Shown one piece after another: positions 18,101 to 26,375 of a DNA stretch of 64,000 bases. Under the pieces are notes generated by a model that saw only the letters and a program-made list of their open reading frames with translations, was not told the origin of the DNA and made no database searches. Position 1 is the stretch's first letter. The number at the start of each line of letters is the position of its first letter. This stretch comes from a virus: IMG/VR virus record IMGVR_UViG_3300037153_000881, positions 1 through 64,000 of that record; one strand, 5' to 3'. A program made the translations under genes and the position numbers.

Positions 18101-21100
18101 GGCCACGCTGAATCTGGGAGACGAACGCCTGCTGACCGATCTGCGCACGGACCAGCTCGGTGCGCGTGCCCGCGATCTGCGCGCTGCGCGCCAGTTGCTG
18201 GTTGACGCCTTCGATCTGGTCGGACCGCTCGCCGTAGACCGCGTTGGTGGCGCGCGCGGCGCGCTGCCAGTCGCCCTCGGTCTGAATTGCGGCGGCGAAC
18301 AGGTCGTGGAGTTGGCGGCCCAGGGAGCCCAGGATCGAGATGCCGACGCCCAGGCCGATCAGGTCCGTGCCGAAGCGGACGACGTCGCCGGAGGTGCCGC
18401 GGAACAGACGGTTGATGGCCTGGACGCCACGGCCGACGATGCCGAGCCCGTGGCCAGCCCGCTCGGAACTGGTCTCCAGACCGCGCAGGCTGCGGCTGTA
18501 GTCCTGGGTCGACTGGATCTGCTCGCCGAAGACGCGCGCCGGTCCGTAGGTCTCGGGCGTGATGCGGATGCGTTGACCGCCGATCGGGACGATCCGACCT
18601 TCCATGCCCGCCGGGACGGCGGTGCCGACCGCGGCTCGAGCACGCGCCTGGAGCGCGGGTGTCTCCAGCAGGCTAATGACCTGTTCCGAAGTCTCGAGGA
18701 CCTGGCGGGTCGCGCGCGTGGTGCGCCGCGTGCCGCGTGTCGCTTCCTGGAGCTCGGCCGAGTAGTCGACGAGCGCGCGGTAGAGCGGGTAGGTCGCCTC
18801 GTTGATCTGGACGAAGCGCCGCTCGAGACCGCGGCCGACGGGCTGGATGGTGCCGGCGAGGATGGGTGGCAGCTCGTCGGTCCGCGCGCGTGCCTCCGCG
18901 CGCCGCGAGACCGGCAGCAGCTCCGCGACTTCCTCGGGTGTGGTGCGAACCCGCGCCCGTTCTTCACGCGCGCGCCGATCCGTCTCGGCCCGAATCCGGC
19001 GAGCTTCCCTCTCTCGCTCCTCCTCCGAGCGTCGCGCCAGCGCCGCCAACTCCTCGGCGGAGGGCGGCTCAACCTCCGAGGCGTAGGCGCGGATGAACGG
19101 CGGGAAGCTCGCGAGCCGCGTACCGCTCAGCAGCTCGCCCGCGCGACCGCCGCGTCGCCGTGCCTGCCGACGGGCCTCCCGCGCGGCGACGCTGAGCTCG
19201 CCCAGCTCCTCCGGGCTCATGGTGCCCGACTCGTATTCGGCCAGCAGCGGCGTCGTCAGGAAGCGCTCGGGCACGCCCGCCGCGCGGGCGACGGCCCGCA
19301 TGCCACGCGTGTCCCTGGACAGCCGCGCCGTGGTTTCGCCGCTGCGCCTGGCGGCGGCGGTGCCGCGGTCGGTCGCCCCCGCCGCCTCGGCCTCGGCGCG
19401 CATCAGGCGCTCGAGCAGCGGCAGCTTGGCACGGATGGCCTCAGCTTCGGTGTCGATCGCTTCGGCGCTGTCGCGTGCGGACGCGGCCGCGTCGTCGGTC
19501 GCGTCGGCGGTCTCTCGCTCGCGGTCCGTCAGTCCCTCGAGGTAGTCGGCGACTTCCTCAGGAGTCGACGGCCCTGGGGCGGCGGCCGCGGCTGGCGTGT
19601 AGGCAGGCCGCATCGCCGCGGCCGCCAGCGGACTGACGTACGGACCGGTCGGGGCCGCTGCGGCGGCTGGGATCGCGGCCGGTGGCGGGCCGATAGTCGG
19701 CTCGGGGTAGATGTCCTCTTCTTCAGGCGCTGCCGCTGCACCCGCAAGACGCGCGGAGACGGCCGCCATCGCCGCACGGCGGGTGGGGCTGCGCACTGCG
19801 CCCATCGCGGCGATCGTGCGTGACGCCTCGGGCTCGCGCAGGCGCTCCTCGGGTGCTTGCGGCGGTAGCTCGTCGGCCAGGTAGCTGAGCCTGCCGGACA
19901 CCTGCAGCATGACCTGGTTGACCGTCTGCAGCTCGGACTTGGCGGCGTCCAGCTCCTTGCCAGTCCTGGTGGCGACCTCGTGCTCGAGCGCACGGCGATC
20001 CGCGCGCAGCTGGAGCATCTGCGCCTTGGCGCGGTTCCATTCCGCCTCGAGCTCGGCGATGCGCAGCTCGGACAGCTGGGCGACCTGATAGCGGTACTTC
20101 TGCGGGTCGTCGCCCTCCGGCATCGTCTGGAACAGCCTGCGGAACTCGGTGCCGGAGGCCTTCTTGCCAACGTAGACGCTGACCTGTTTACCCGCCTGGC
20201 TGATGAGCTCGGCGAAGAGCTGGCGGCCGGAATCGGCGGTGACGCCCTGGAAGCGGCCCGTCAGCCCCTTGTACTGGCCGCTCAGGATCTGCAGGATCTG
20301 ACCGCGCTCGACATCCCAGTTCTTCGGCTGGGCCGAGACGCCGATCGGGCGGTCGCGGAAGATGACGTCGCCCATCTGGCGCGCCGCCTGCTGGCGTGCG
20401 CCGGCCGGCGTGAGGCCCTGGCGCACCAGCTCCTGGCGCATGGCGGCGACGCGCGTGGACCGCTCTGCCTGGTAGCGCGCGTAGGCGCCTGCGGTCAGCT
20501 GCGGGCCTGGCTCGACGGCCGCCGTGCGGCCGCCGCTCTGCGCCTGACGCCGGCCGCGCACGCCTGGCGCCATCTCCGCGGCGCGCGCGCGCAGCTCCTC
20601 GACACGCCGCGTGTCGCCCGCGTTCCGCGCCTCGACGATCCGCCTGGCGAGGTCCCCGCGTGCTTGCAGCCAGTCGTCCTGGCCGGAGAGCACCTGCTCG
20701 AGCAGCGCGCGCGTCTCGGCCAGGCTGTTCAGCGCCTGTTGGGCGACCGCGTCCTTCCGCTCGCCGATCTGCCGTTCGAGCTGGGTGATCGCCTCCAGCT
20801 GGCGACGCGCCGCGGCCGTCACCTCCCCGATCGTCAGCTCGCCTGTGCGTGCCTCCTTCGCCGCCGGCGGTTCGTAGTCCAGCCGCTTCAGCCACGCGAG
20901 TCGCTCCGGGGTGTCGGCCGGCGGCGGCTCCGCGCGGCGCGCCTCCTGGGCCATCGTGCCCGGCGTGGTCAGGCGAGTGGCGCGCTGCTGGAGCTCGGCC
21001 GCCGTCTGCAGCAGTCCCTGGCGGATGCTGAGCACGACGTCGTCGATGCGCTTCATGCCGGCCTGGACGGCCAGGTACTCCGGCGAGCGCGCCGGGCGCG

Positions 21101-22955
21101 CGCGGGTGGCCTGCTGGACCGCCTCGGACATCGGCGTGCGCACCGCCTGGGCGAGCGCCGCGACCGCGCCCTCGACGCCATCCTCGACCATGCGCTGCAG
21201 CGTCGCGACGTCCTCGCGGCCACGCCGCGTCAGCGCCACTTCCTGGCGGGACGGCTGGGGCGCGCCGGTCGGCCTGGCGCCCTCGGTGAGGCCGAGCTGC
21301 TCGCGCGTGAGGCCGCTCTCGTTGACGATCGCCTCGGCCCTAGCCGTCAGCTCCGTAATGCGCGTCTCGAGGGCGCGGATACGGGTCTCGTACTCGGCGA
21401 TCTTGCGCGACGGGCCGACGTGGCTGTAGACGCCCTGCCGCTCACCTTCCGCGAGCGCCCGCATGACGTCCTGGTGCGACTCGACGTACGGCGTGTCGCG
21501 CTCGATGCCGCGGCGCGCCTCGATCAGCCGCTTCAGCTCGGCGATCTCGGCCTCTTGCTCACGGATGCGGGCCATGACCGCGCCGAAGGCCTCGGCGGGT
21601 GTCTGGGTGGGCGCCGGCGCGGCCGCGGCCTCGGGCACCTGCTCCGCGCCTGGCTCTTGCGGCGGCTCGGCGGCCGTGGTTGGGCGTCGTCGACGACGTC
21701 CGCCGCCACCACCAGCGCCCGCGCCCGCGCCAGTCTCCGCGGTAGTCGCCGCTGCGGTGGTCGCCTGCTGGACGGTCTGCGCCTGCTGGTCGATCTGCTG
21801 CGCCTGAGCGGCCGCCTGCTGGACGGTCTCCGCCTGCTGCTCGATCTGCTGCGCCGAGCTGGCCGCGGCGGCCTTGAGCGCACGGTCAGCCGCGCGCCAC
21901 TGCTCGAACGCCGGCTGGAGCGTCGTGACCACCGCATCGACGGCGGCCGCCGTCTCTTTCGGCAGCTGCTCGAACTGCTTGACCATCGGCAGCGCCTGCT
22001 GCAGCAGCGCGCGGCTGGCGGCCACGGCCCCTTCCTGCGAGCGCGTCAGCTGCTCGCCGCCCTGCAAGCGGGTCGTGCCCGTGCGCATGCGTTCGGCCAG
22101 CGCCTGCAGGTTGTCCTGGCTCGTCTTGAAGTGCTGCTGCAGCGCGTCGACCGGCGCGGCGGCGGCCGCCTGGACCTGCGCCTGCTCGCGCTCGAGCCCG
22201 ACGTACGACTTCGCCGACACGAAGCGCGGGATCAGCGGCGCGCGGTAGACGCCGGCCGCGAGCGCCTCGCGCGCCAGCCGCTCCTTTTCCTCGAGGGTGG
22301 ACAGCTGCTCCCTGGCCGTCGGCAGGTTGCGCTCGGCGATCTTGGACCGCGTCCCCGCGGCGATCGCCCGCTCGGAGGCGGCGATGTTGCCGGCGCGCGT
22401 GGCCACGTCGTGCGCCAGGGCGGTGACGACCTGCTCCATGAACTGGCGCGTGCCCTGGGGCGCGTCGATGCGGCCGGCGGTGCCGCGCGTTGGGCCGGTG
22501 GCCGCCCGCCGCCGCTCTTCCTGGCGCTGCTGGACCGTCTGCTGCTGCTGCTGCTGCGTTTGCTGGCGGGCACGCTCCGCGTCGCGGATGGCCTTTTGCT
22601 CGGCGCGGTACTCCTCCTCGAGCTCCTGGAGCACGCGGCGCTGGGCATCGCCGACCTCAGCGCCCTTCTGCACGGCGGCGTTCTGGGCGTTCTGCGCCTC
22701 GGTGAGCTTCTGGGTGGCCTCGGTCGCGGCGTTGATTTTGTCGGTCGGCAGGTTCAGCCGGCTGGCGGCCTGACTGGCGTTGCTGAAGGCGTCCTGGACG
22801 CCAGCCGCGAAGTCCTGGAGCGCCTCGTTGGCCGCCTCGAGCCCTTCGGCGAGCGGCTGGAGATTGGCGTCGACGTTGACCTGGAGCTCGCCGGCGACGG
22901 CCTCGGAGCCCGTCTCGCCGGTGAAGTCCTCGTTCGGCGTGAACTGACCCGCCAT
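15129..22955 (-). CDS. Tail tape measure protein
   Basis: The largest gene, 2,608 residues. Residues 1 to about 1450 are Ala/Gln/Glu/Arg-rich and strongly helical with coiled-coil stretches and low-complexity linkers. A hydrophobic block at about residues 1510-1555 (RFGTDLIGLGVGISILGSLG) is typical of tape measure proteins. The C-terminal third is again Gln-rich coiled coil. It follows the tail-assembly chaperones and precedes the distal tail gene, as expected. At about 1.5 Angstrom per residue the tail would be near 390 nm, if no processing occurs. Two very long reading frames on the opposite strand are shadows of its biased codons. Confidence 0.92.
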   Translation of the reverse strand: MAGQFTPNEDFTGETGSEAVAGELQVNVDANLQPLAEGLEAANEALQDFAAGVQDAFSNASQAASRLNLPTDKINAATEATQKLTEAQNAQNAAVQKGAEVGDAQRRVLQELEEEYRAEQKAIRDAERARQQTQQQQQQTVQQRQEERRRAATGPTRGTAGRIDAPQGTRQFMEQVVTALAHDVATRAGNIAASERAIAAGTRSKIAERNLPTAREQLSTLEEKERLAREALAAGVYRAPLIPRFVSAKSYVGLEREQAQVQAAAAAPVDALQQHFKTSQDNLQALAERMRTGTTRLQGGEQLTRSQEGAVAASRALLQQALPMVKQFEQLPKETAAAVDAVVTTLQPAFEQWRAADRALKAAAASSAQQIEQQAETVQQAAAQAQQIDQQAQTVQQATTAAATTAETGAGAGAGGGGGRRRRRPTTAAEPPQEPGAEQVPEAAAAPAPTQTPAEAFGAVMARIREQEAEIAELKRLIEARRGIERDTPYVESHQDVMRALAEGERQGVYSHVGPSRKIAEYETRIRALETRITELTARAEAIVNESGLTREQLGLTEGARPTGAPQPSRQEVALTRRGREDVATLQRMVEDGVEGAVAALAQAVRTPMSEAVQQATRARPARSPEYLAVQAGMKRIDDVVLSIRQGLLQTAAELQQRATRLTTPGTMAQEARRAEPPPADTPERLAWLKRLDYEPPAAKEARTGELTIGEVTAAARRQLEAITQLERQIGERKDAVAQQALNSLAETRALLEQVLSGQDDWLQARGDLARRIVEARNAGDTRRVEELRARAAEMAPGVRGRRQAQSGGRTAAVEPGPQLTAGAYARYQAERSTRVAAMRQELVRQGLTPAGARQQAARQMGDVIFRDRPIGVSAQPKNWDVERGQILQILSGQYKGLTGRFQGVTADSGRQLFAELISQAGKQVSVYVGKKASGTEFRRLFQTMPEGDDPQKYRYQVAQLSELRIAELEAEWNRAKAQMLQLRADRRALEHEVATRTGKELDAAKSELQTVNQVMLQVSGRLSYLADELPPQAPEERLREPEASRTIAAMGAVRSPTRRAAMAAVSARLAGAAAAPEEEDIYPEPTIGPPPAAIPAAAAAPTGPYVSPLAAAAMRPAYTPAAAAAPGPSTPEEVADYLEGLTDRERETADATDDAAASARDSAEAIDTEAEAIRAKLPLLERLMRAEAEAAGATDRGTAAARRSGETTARLSRDTRGMRAVARAAGVPERFLTTPLLAEYESGTMSPEELGELSVAAREARRQARRRGGRAGELLSGTRLASFPPFIRAYASEVEPPSAEELAALARRSEEEREREARRIRAETDRRAREERARVRTTPEEVAELLPVSRRAEARARTDELPPILAGTIQPVGRGLERRFVQINEATYPLYRALVDYSAELQEATRGTRRTTRATRQVLETSEQVISLLETPALQARARAAVGTAVPAGMEGRIVPIGGQRIRITPETYGPARVFGEQIQSTQDYSRSLRGLETSSERAGHGLGIVGRGVQAINRLFRGTSGDVVRFGTDLIGLGVGISILGSLGRQLHDLFAAAIQTEGDWQRAARATNAVYGERSDQIEGVNQQLARSAQIAGTRTELVRAQIGQQAFVSQIQRGLPADIGAQLGATTAGQALARRAGVAPQGDLATQLNLQAGLLGREFGTSVEDAGQAIQQAISGSTDQLTRMTGGAIDVSSAALTQRLTGRQPLPGQTLQQFGAWFDQLPEATQQLIRLQAIQEQLNDTYERQVGDAQKLADSQDQLAKSNQQAWEAFSTVVGYAGGELAKMLAGLTGLVGLRSEDILRNFRTRSLIEAANPELQATVTGTRPEDVRIYRRGPQGYLLQLGAEESNPIAARALAQAQIEQGVKPEDMAPAVRDAAIALQQEKQAADEATRAHKTQLTPALAGAANSLTALSTASQDVQSRLDLITNLQPIAQRAQQLGQAALGPFAPLVIPPGGITSFAQGQAISQVLAQRNAATALQAQNLEVLPPLVRAAAQGPGAVATIQGQPGTRPAAEELADLQRQAGAQAQLKQIEQARAYIAMGRAQAQAQLDELSAQHQHDLLDVQANGISRQQELTNLKAQQLQLELAISDNQLQQTQLQARVTIAQRTNLETERQLLLARQGSLAATREQEDLQYRATIAGARLRAIGANVLLGRGADFGAIPGLVQEQIQATLEAQAQLPQSLEAQRSLVGPQRQLEDEQIARDLILNQLSNEQRALEDVQLQQQQIAASLQNQQLHIQTALDLRDLQREPEREIAERQVLGADALERQATAAERAAILENAGLAAETDLLNVANDLLKTTALQLVADQARLDIQKQITDEQTKQANQRALEDQRRGERGEYPDQRPGGGAGGGGQPSQPPPAAAPPSAQEVTNAALRHLGLAPEFVHNDLGAIESGLLDLPTAFARAQQEGVRQGILVPGRDPYQTQPTPEELSEFAQIVAALRSLEAQPQPQPAPPPAQAPVATKQQLQAAMQGFGDTLTPEIRQIFSGASDQVLRRLFPQGPDVRPIQSYVQAPITPAAEPEQAEVYHAAMMPSTAPSISVDLSGATINSQEDIERIARAAADQAGDQTYEQVRNQLVYVFRTAQGNVNGTMSGVAQR

Positions 22956-22958
22956 GCG

Positions 22959-23147
22959 CTACTGCCGCTCGCCGTGGTCTTCGACGAAGCCCGAGGCCGG
23001 GCGCCCGCTGCGCGCGCGCAGCCACGCGAACAGCGCGCGGATCTCGCTGGCGGTGTCGGGGCGCGGCTGGACCTGCTGCTGAACCAGGGGGCGCCGCGCG
23101 GTGCGTGGGCTCGACGGCACCACCCAGACCGGCCGCCTACCCGGCAT
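22959..23147 (-). CDS. Small conserved tail-region protein (62 aa)
   Basis: Starts at an ATG (23147) 7 bases after GAGGAGG and overlaps the end of the Cys-rich gene upstream. Its C-terminal half, SEIRALFAWLRARSGRPASG, closely resembles the end of the frameshift product next door (REIRALFTWLRGKFWGD), so the two probably arose by duplication. It ends 3 bases before the tape measure start. Role unknown; perhaps a small chaperone of the tape measure. Confidence 0.55.
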   Translation of the reverse strand: MPGRRPVWVVPSSPRTARRPLVQQQVQPRPDTASEIRALFAWLRARSGRPASGFVEDHGERQ

Positions 23148-23331
23148 CCAGTTCCTCCTCGATCGCGAACAGCGCCTCACCCAGCTCGCACGGCTCGTTG
23201 CCCTCACGGCACGCCGCGCACCCCAGCAGGTGCTGATCCAGCACGCTCGGCCCGGCACAGTCGCAGCAGTCGTAGCAGCACGGCTCGGCCTCCAGATCGC
23301 GCGGATCGTGGCGGTGCTCGCTAGCCGCCAC
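23137..23331 (-). CDS. Small Cys-rich protein (64 aa)
   Basis: Starts at a GTG (23331), overlapping the upstream stop by 11 bases. GGAGG lies 12 bases upstream, rather far. It has the cluster EPCCYDCCDCAG and GCAACREGNEPCELG, giving nine Cys in 64 residues and suggesting zinc binding or a redox knot. The acidic end is EEELDAG. It lies between the chaperones and the tape measure. No known family recognised. Confidence 0.5.
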   Translation of the reverse strand: MAASEHRHDPRDLEAEPCCYDCCDCAGPSVLDQHLLGCAACREGNEPCELGEALFAIEEELDAG

Positions 23332-23728
23332 GCGGGCGCCGATCCTCCTCGAAGCCGGACGTGCGCGTCGGGTCACCCCAGAACTTGCCCCGCAGCCAGG
23401 TGAACAGCGCGCGGATCTCCCGTCGCGCGTCGCGCTGCGACGGATCGGTGCCCGTCTCGGGGCGCGTGCGCCAGCCACTGGCGCCCTCCGCGTCTTTGAT
23501 CCACCTGTTCAGCTCCGCCTCGCGGTCCATTTGCCAGCCCGCGTCGGAGACGGTCAGCACCCGCCGCTGATCGAGCATCTCCTGCGCGTGCAGCGCCCTG
23601 AGCGCATCCCACCACGCCCACCACTCCTTCAGGAGCATCCGCCCCTGCTCTTCGGGGCCTACTCCGTAGTAGCGGCAGAATCGGGCTCGGGCTCGGCCCC
23701 AATCGAACTCTGGATCGAGCCCATTTCC
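23321..23728 (-). CDS. Tail-assembly chaperone, C-terminal (T) part made by -1 frameshift
   Basis: This frame stays open for 135 codons after a -1 slip from the gene at 23659-24315 and reads GLDPEFDWGRARARFCRYYG, then MLLKEWWAWWDALRALHAQE. Such a protein-like, aromatic-rich sequence is expected of the T extension of siphovirus G/GT chaperones, and continues into the only ATG (23638) in the frame. The fusion would be about 331 residues (196 + 135). It lies between tail tube and tape measure, the canonical place. Independent initiation at 23638 (105 residues) is possible but the ribosome binding site there is weak. Confidence 0.8.
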   Translation of the reverse strand, partial: GNGLDPEFDWGRARARFCRYYGVGPEEQGRMLLKEWWAWWDALRALHAQEMLDQRRVLTVSDAGWQMDREAELNRWIKDAEGASGWRTRPETGTDPSQRDARREIRALFTWLRGKFWGDPTRTSGFEEDRRPRGG

Positions 23729-24315
23729 GGGGGGTTCTGGGACTCGCCTCCGCCCTCACTACCTTCTTCGGCCTGGCCCTCGCCTTCGTCCTGGGCGTTC
23801 TCGGCCCGTGGCGGCCGCAGATAGCCCAGCTCGGTGATCACCATCACCCGCGCCTGCGGACTCAGCAGGTCCGCCTCGTGCTCCTCGAGTCCGGGAATCA
23901 GCGCGCACAGCGCCCGCGTCACGTAGCGCTGCCACTCCACCTCGCTCGAGCGCAGCTCGGGCTCCTCCTGGAGCTCGCGCACGACGGCGGCCAGCCCGCG
24001 CGCCGCGGAGACGATCGCCTCGGGCTCGTCGGACTGGTCCACGACATCCGCCAGCGTCTCCGCCGCGTCCCACAGCGTGCTGGGGATCGCGACGTTGGGA
24101 TTGATCGGCTCGCGTGCGCTCAGCCAGCGATTGCGGGCGTCGTCGAGCTCGGCCGCGACGCTGGACGGGTAGCGGCCATTGGTCGTGACCCAGGCGAACA
24201 GCGTCTTGCCGTTGATCTCGATCGGGCGGCGCTCCTCGACCGTGTCGCCGAGTTTGAGGACGTCGAACTGCTTGGCGTGGCCATTGGCACGCGCCAGGGT
24301 TGGAATGCCCTGCAT
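23659..24315 (-). CDS. Tail-assembly chaperone (G-like)
   Basis: A 218-residue protein between the tail tube and tape measure. It begins MQGIPTLARANGHAKQFDVL and has a helical body (VSAARGLAAVVRELQEEPEL; WQRYVTRALCALIPGLEEHE) then an acidic Gly/Glu-rich tail. Size, position, acidic C-terminus and the slippery site near its end fit the short chaperone form that wraps the tape measure during assembly. The start ATG lies 13 bases after the tail-tube stop. Confidence 0.75.
   Translation of the reverse strand: MQGIPTLARANGHAKQFDVLKLGDTVEERRPIEINGKTLFAWVTTNGRYPSSVAAELDDARNRWLSAREPINPNVAIPSTLWDAAETLADVVDQSDEPEAIVSAARGLAAVVRELQEEPELRSSEVEWQRYVTRALCALIPGLEEHEADLLSPQARVMVITELGYLRPPRAENAQDEGEGQAEEGSEGGGESQNPPEMGSIQSSIGAEPEPDSAATTE
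23728..23734 (-). other. Predicted -1 slippery heptamer C-CCC-CCG
   Basis: In the zero frame of the chaperone gene the codons are AAC CCC CCG GAA. The heptamer C CCC CCG fits X XXY YYZ; both tRNAs can re-pair with CCC after slipping back one base. The downstream -1 frame is open and encodes the T-like extension, while the zero frame ends 22 codons later. Confidence 0.75.
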
Positions 24316-24328
24316 GGCTGGAACCAGC

Positions 24329-24895
24329 TCAGGTCAGGTCGCGGAACCAGATGATCCGCGGTGGCGCGGCACTGGTGTCCGGCACGATGGCGTGGTTGAA
24401 GCTGATCTGGGCCGCGTCGTTGACGACGAAGTCGAGCGTCACGTCGCCAGTGGCAAAGCCCTTCCAGCCCACGACCCGGACGGGCTTGTTGTCGCCCGGA
24501 TTCAGGATGTCGTAGCCGGTGGTGATGTACTGGTCAATGATCGTGCCCGAGATCTGCAGCTCGTCATGACCTGCCACGGTGGTCGGCGTGCCCTGGCCCG
24601 TGCCTTCAGCCAGGTTGGCCATGTTGATCTGTGCCAGGCGGCACTCCATCGTGATGTCGCGCGAGGTCGGGATACGCAGCACCGGGTCGACTTGCTGATC
24701 GACCAGGATGTCCTGGCGTTGGACGGCCAGCCGCACGTGCAGCCCGCCACTGGTGAAGCCCTTGTCCACCCACGTGCCACCCCAGGTCTGGCCCCACGGG
24801 ATCGCGTCAGCTGGGAACGCGTTGGACGGCTGCCATGGCTCGGTGTAGACAATCAGGTTCCTACCGGCCACTACCTGTGTTTGATCGCCCGGCAT
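24329..24895 (-). CDS. Major tail tube protein
   Basis: A 188-residue protein. The segment GGLHVRLAVQRQDILVDQQV (residues about 50-69), followed by RIPTSRDITMECRLAQINM, matches the usual pattern of siphovirus tube subunits: a beta-strand, a D-x-x-V-D-Q motif, then a change-tolerant loop and a strand in the tube wall. It lies just before the chaperones. The start ATG has GAGGGG about 10 bases upstream. No Ig-like C-terminal extension. Confidence 0.85.
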   Translation of the reverse strand: MPGDQTQVVAGRNLIVYTEPWQPSNAFPADAIPWGQTWGGTWVDKGFTSGGLHVRLAVQRQDILVDQQVDPVLRIPTSRDITMECRLAQINMANLAEGTGQGTPTTVAGHDELQISGTIIDQYITTGYDILNPGDNKPVRVVGWKGFATGDVTLDFVVNDAAQISFNHAIVPDTSAAPPRIIWFRDLT

Positions 24896-25037
24896 CGCTG
24901 CATACCCCCTCGGCGGAGGAACGGCTCACAGCTCCGCGAGCTCGGTGCCCGAGGTGTGAGCGCTCTTCGGTTTGCAGCTCTTGGCGGGCAGCGTACGCAG
25001 TCCGCTGCCGCGAAGCGACCGGCAGGCCGGCAGTCGT

Positions 25038-25739
25038 TCAGGAGCTGGGCGGGATTTCCGTCGCCTCTGGATCCGCGGCGGGCTCCTCGGTTTCAGCCGG
25101 TGCGGGCTCGCCGAAGTCAGGCAGTGGCTCGAGGTCGGACTCGTCGGCGGCTGGCTCCTGATCAAGCGGCTCGGGCGGCTCGGGCGGTGGCTCGGGATCG
25201 GGGACAGCCACGGCCACCACGTCCTCGGGCTCACTGGTCACGGCCAGCTCGGCCGCTGCTGGCACGGCGACGGCCACCACGCCCTCGCCGGCGACCAGCG
25301 GCGGCGGCGGGTCGACGATGTTGGCGGTCACCGCGCTGCCGCTGGTGGAGGTCGTCCAGGACTCCTGGGGCGCGGCGCCGTGCACGACCACCCCAGGCGC
25401 GAGCTCCGGCCCAGGCGCGGGTGGTGGTTCGGGTGCGACCCAGTTCGCCTGCGGGGCCGGGCCGTTCAGGATGACGCCCGGCGTGGAGCCCTCTGGCTCG
25501 CCGGTCCGCGTTGCCGTGTGCGGCACGCGACGCTGGGTCATGGCCGCCGGCTCCATGTACGGCGTGCCATAGGGGTAGACGTTGGGGATCTCGAAGCTGT
25601 GGCCGAGCGGCACCATCACCTGCGCCTCGGGTTCGCTCATGCCAGGGATCAGGTCGCCCACGTTGTAGAAGACGCCGCTGCCCGGCGGATACTCGAGCTG
25701 GCTGACGCCCGGCGCTCCGAGCCAGTAGACCGTGGCCAT
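25038..25739 (-). CDS. Proline/glutamate-rich virion-associated protein
   Basis: A 233-residue protein with an ordered start (MATVYWLGAPGVSQLEYPPG, residues 1-75), two related segments (PGVILNGPAPQANW and PGVVVHGAAPQESW), and a long disordered acidic Pro/Glu-rich tail. The ribosome binding site is very strong (AGGAGGT, 8 bases from ATG). It lies between tail completion genes and the tail tube gene. The repeated PGVxxxGxAPQxxW segments could be short peptide anchors. No family recognised. Confidence 0.55.
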   Translation of the reverse strand: MATVYWLGAPGVSQLEYPPGSGVFYNVGDLIPGMSEPEAQVMVPLGHSFEIPNVYPYGTPYMEPAAMTQRRVPHTATRTGEPEGSTPGVILNGPAPQANWVAPEPPPAPGPELAPGVVVHGAAPQESWTTSTSGSAVTANIVDPPPPLVAGEGVVAVAVPAAAELAVTSEPEDVVAVAVPDPEPPPEPPEPLDQEPAADESDLEPLPDFGEPAPAETEEPAADPEATEIPPSS

Positions 25740-25853
25740 TATCAGTGACCTCCTGTCAGGAACTGCGCGTCAGTGCGACATGACACGCGCGCTGTGCAAT
25801 CTCGCCGCGCGGCGAATTTCCGAATGGTCCAACCAATACTGGTCATGTCAGCG

Positions 25854-26375
25854 TCACTGCAGGCGCACCGGCACCGGCGGCCGACGGCTGTTGATCTCCG
25901 CCATTAACTGCTCGGCGCGCGCCTTGCTGATCGGCTCCAGGACGCCGATCGCGATGGCGATGATGTCCACGCCGGGCTCGTTCGGACGCAGCGCCTGGGC
26001 GGTCAGCGGGTGGCCGGCGGCCAGGTGCGGCGCCCAGTCCAGCAGGCGGTGGCGCAGCGTGCTGTCGCCGCGGACCTGCGCGTAGCCCCACAGCGCGCCC
26101 TCAAGCCCGCGGAATGGGCGGTACACGCCCATATACGTCAGGTACTCGTGCAGCCCGTTGCAGTTGTGCAGCTCGGGCACCGAGCAGCGATAGCGCTCGC
26201 CGGTCATGCCGTCGCGATTGCGGACCAGGAAATACTGGCTGTCGCGCAGGCGGCGGTACGCGGTCAGGTGTTCGGGCAGCAGCAGGTCGGGCACGCGCAG
26301 ATGGCTCAGCCCGCGCTCGCGCATGAACCGCGTCAGTTGCTCGGTGTCGAGCCAGTTTTCGCCCGCCTGGCTCAC
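25854..26375 (-). CDS. Unknown protein of the tail-completion module (173 aa)
   Basis: Starts at the GTG at 26375 (MSQAGENWLDTEQLTRFMRE), overlapping the upstream stop as GTGA. The protein is rich in Arg, Leu and Tyr, with YLTYMGVYRPFRGLEGALWG near residue 90 and helical ends. It sits between the tail terminator and the Pro/Glu-rich protein. It may act in tail completion, but I recognise no motif. Confidence 0.55.
   Translation of the reverse strand: MSQAGENWLDTEQLTRFMRERGLSHLRVPDLLLPEHLTAYRRLRDSQYFLVRNRDGMTGERYRCSVPELHNCNGLHEYLTYMGVYRPFRGLEGALWGYAQVRGDSTLRHRLLDWAPHLAAGHPLTAQALRPNEPGVDIIAIAIGVLEPISKARAEQLMAEINSRRPPVPVRLQ

Noticed and set aside
16230-23324. Two plus-strand open frames of 1,197 and 1,114 codons antisense to the tape measure
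   Set aside because: They mirror the Ala/Gln/Arg-rich codons of the tape measure, have no ribosome binding sites and no domain motifs; antisense openness is usual in GC-rich DNA.
24926-25037. Minus-strand short frame ending KPKSAHTSGTELAEL before the tail tube gene
   Set aside because: No start codon with ribosome binding site within the non-overlapping part; likely spacer sequence.
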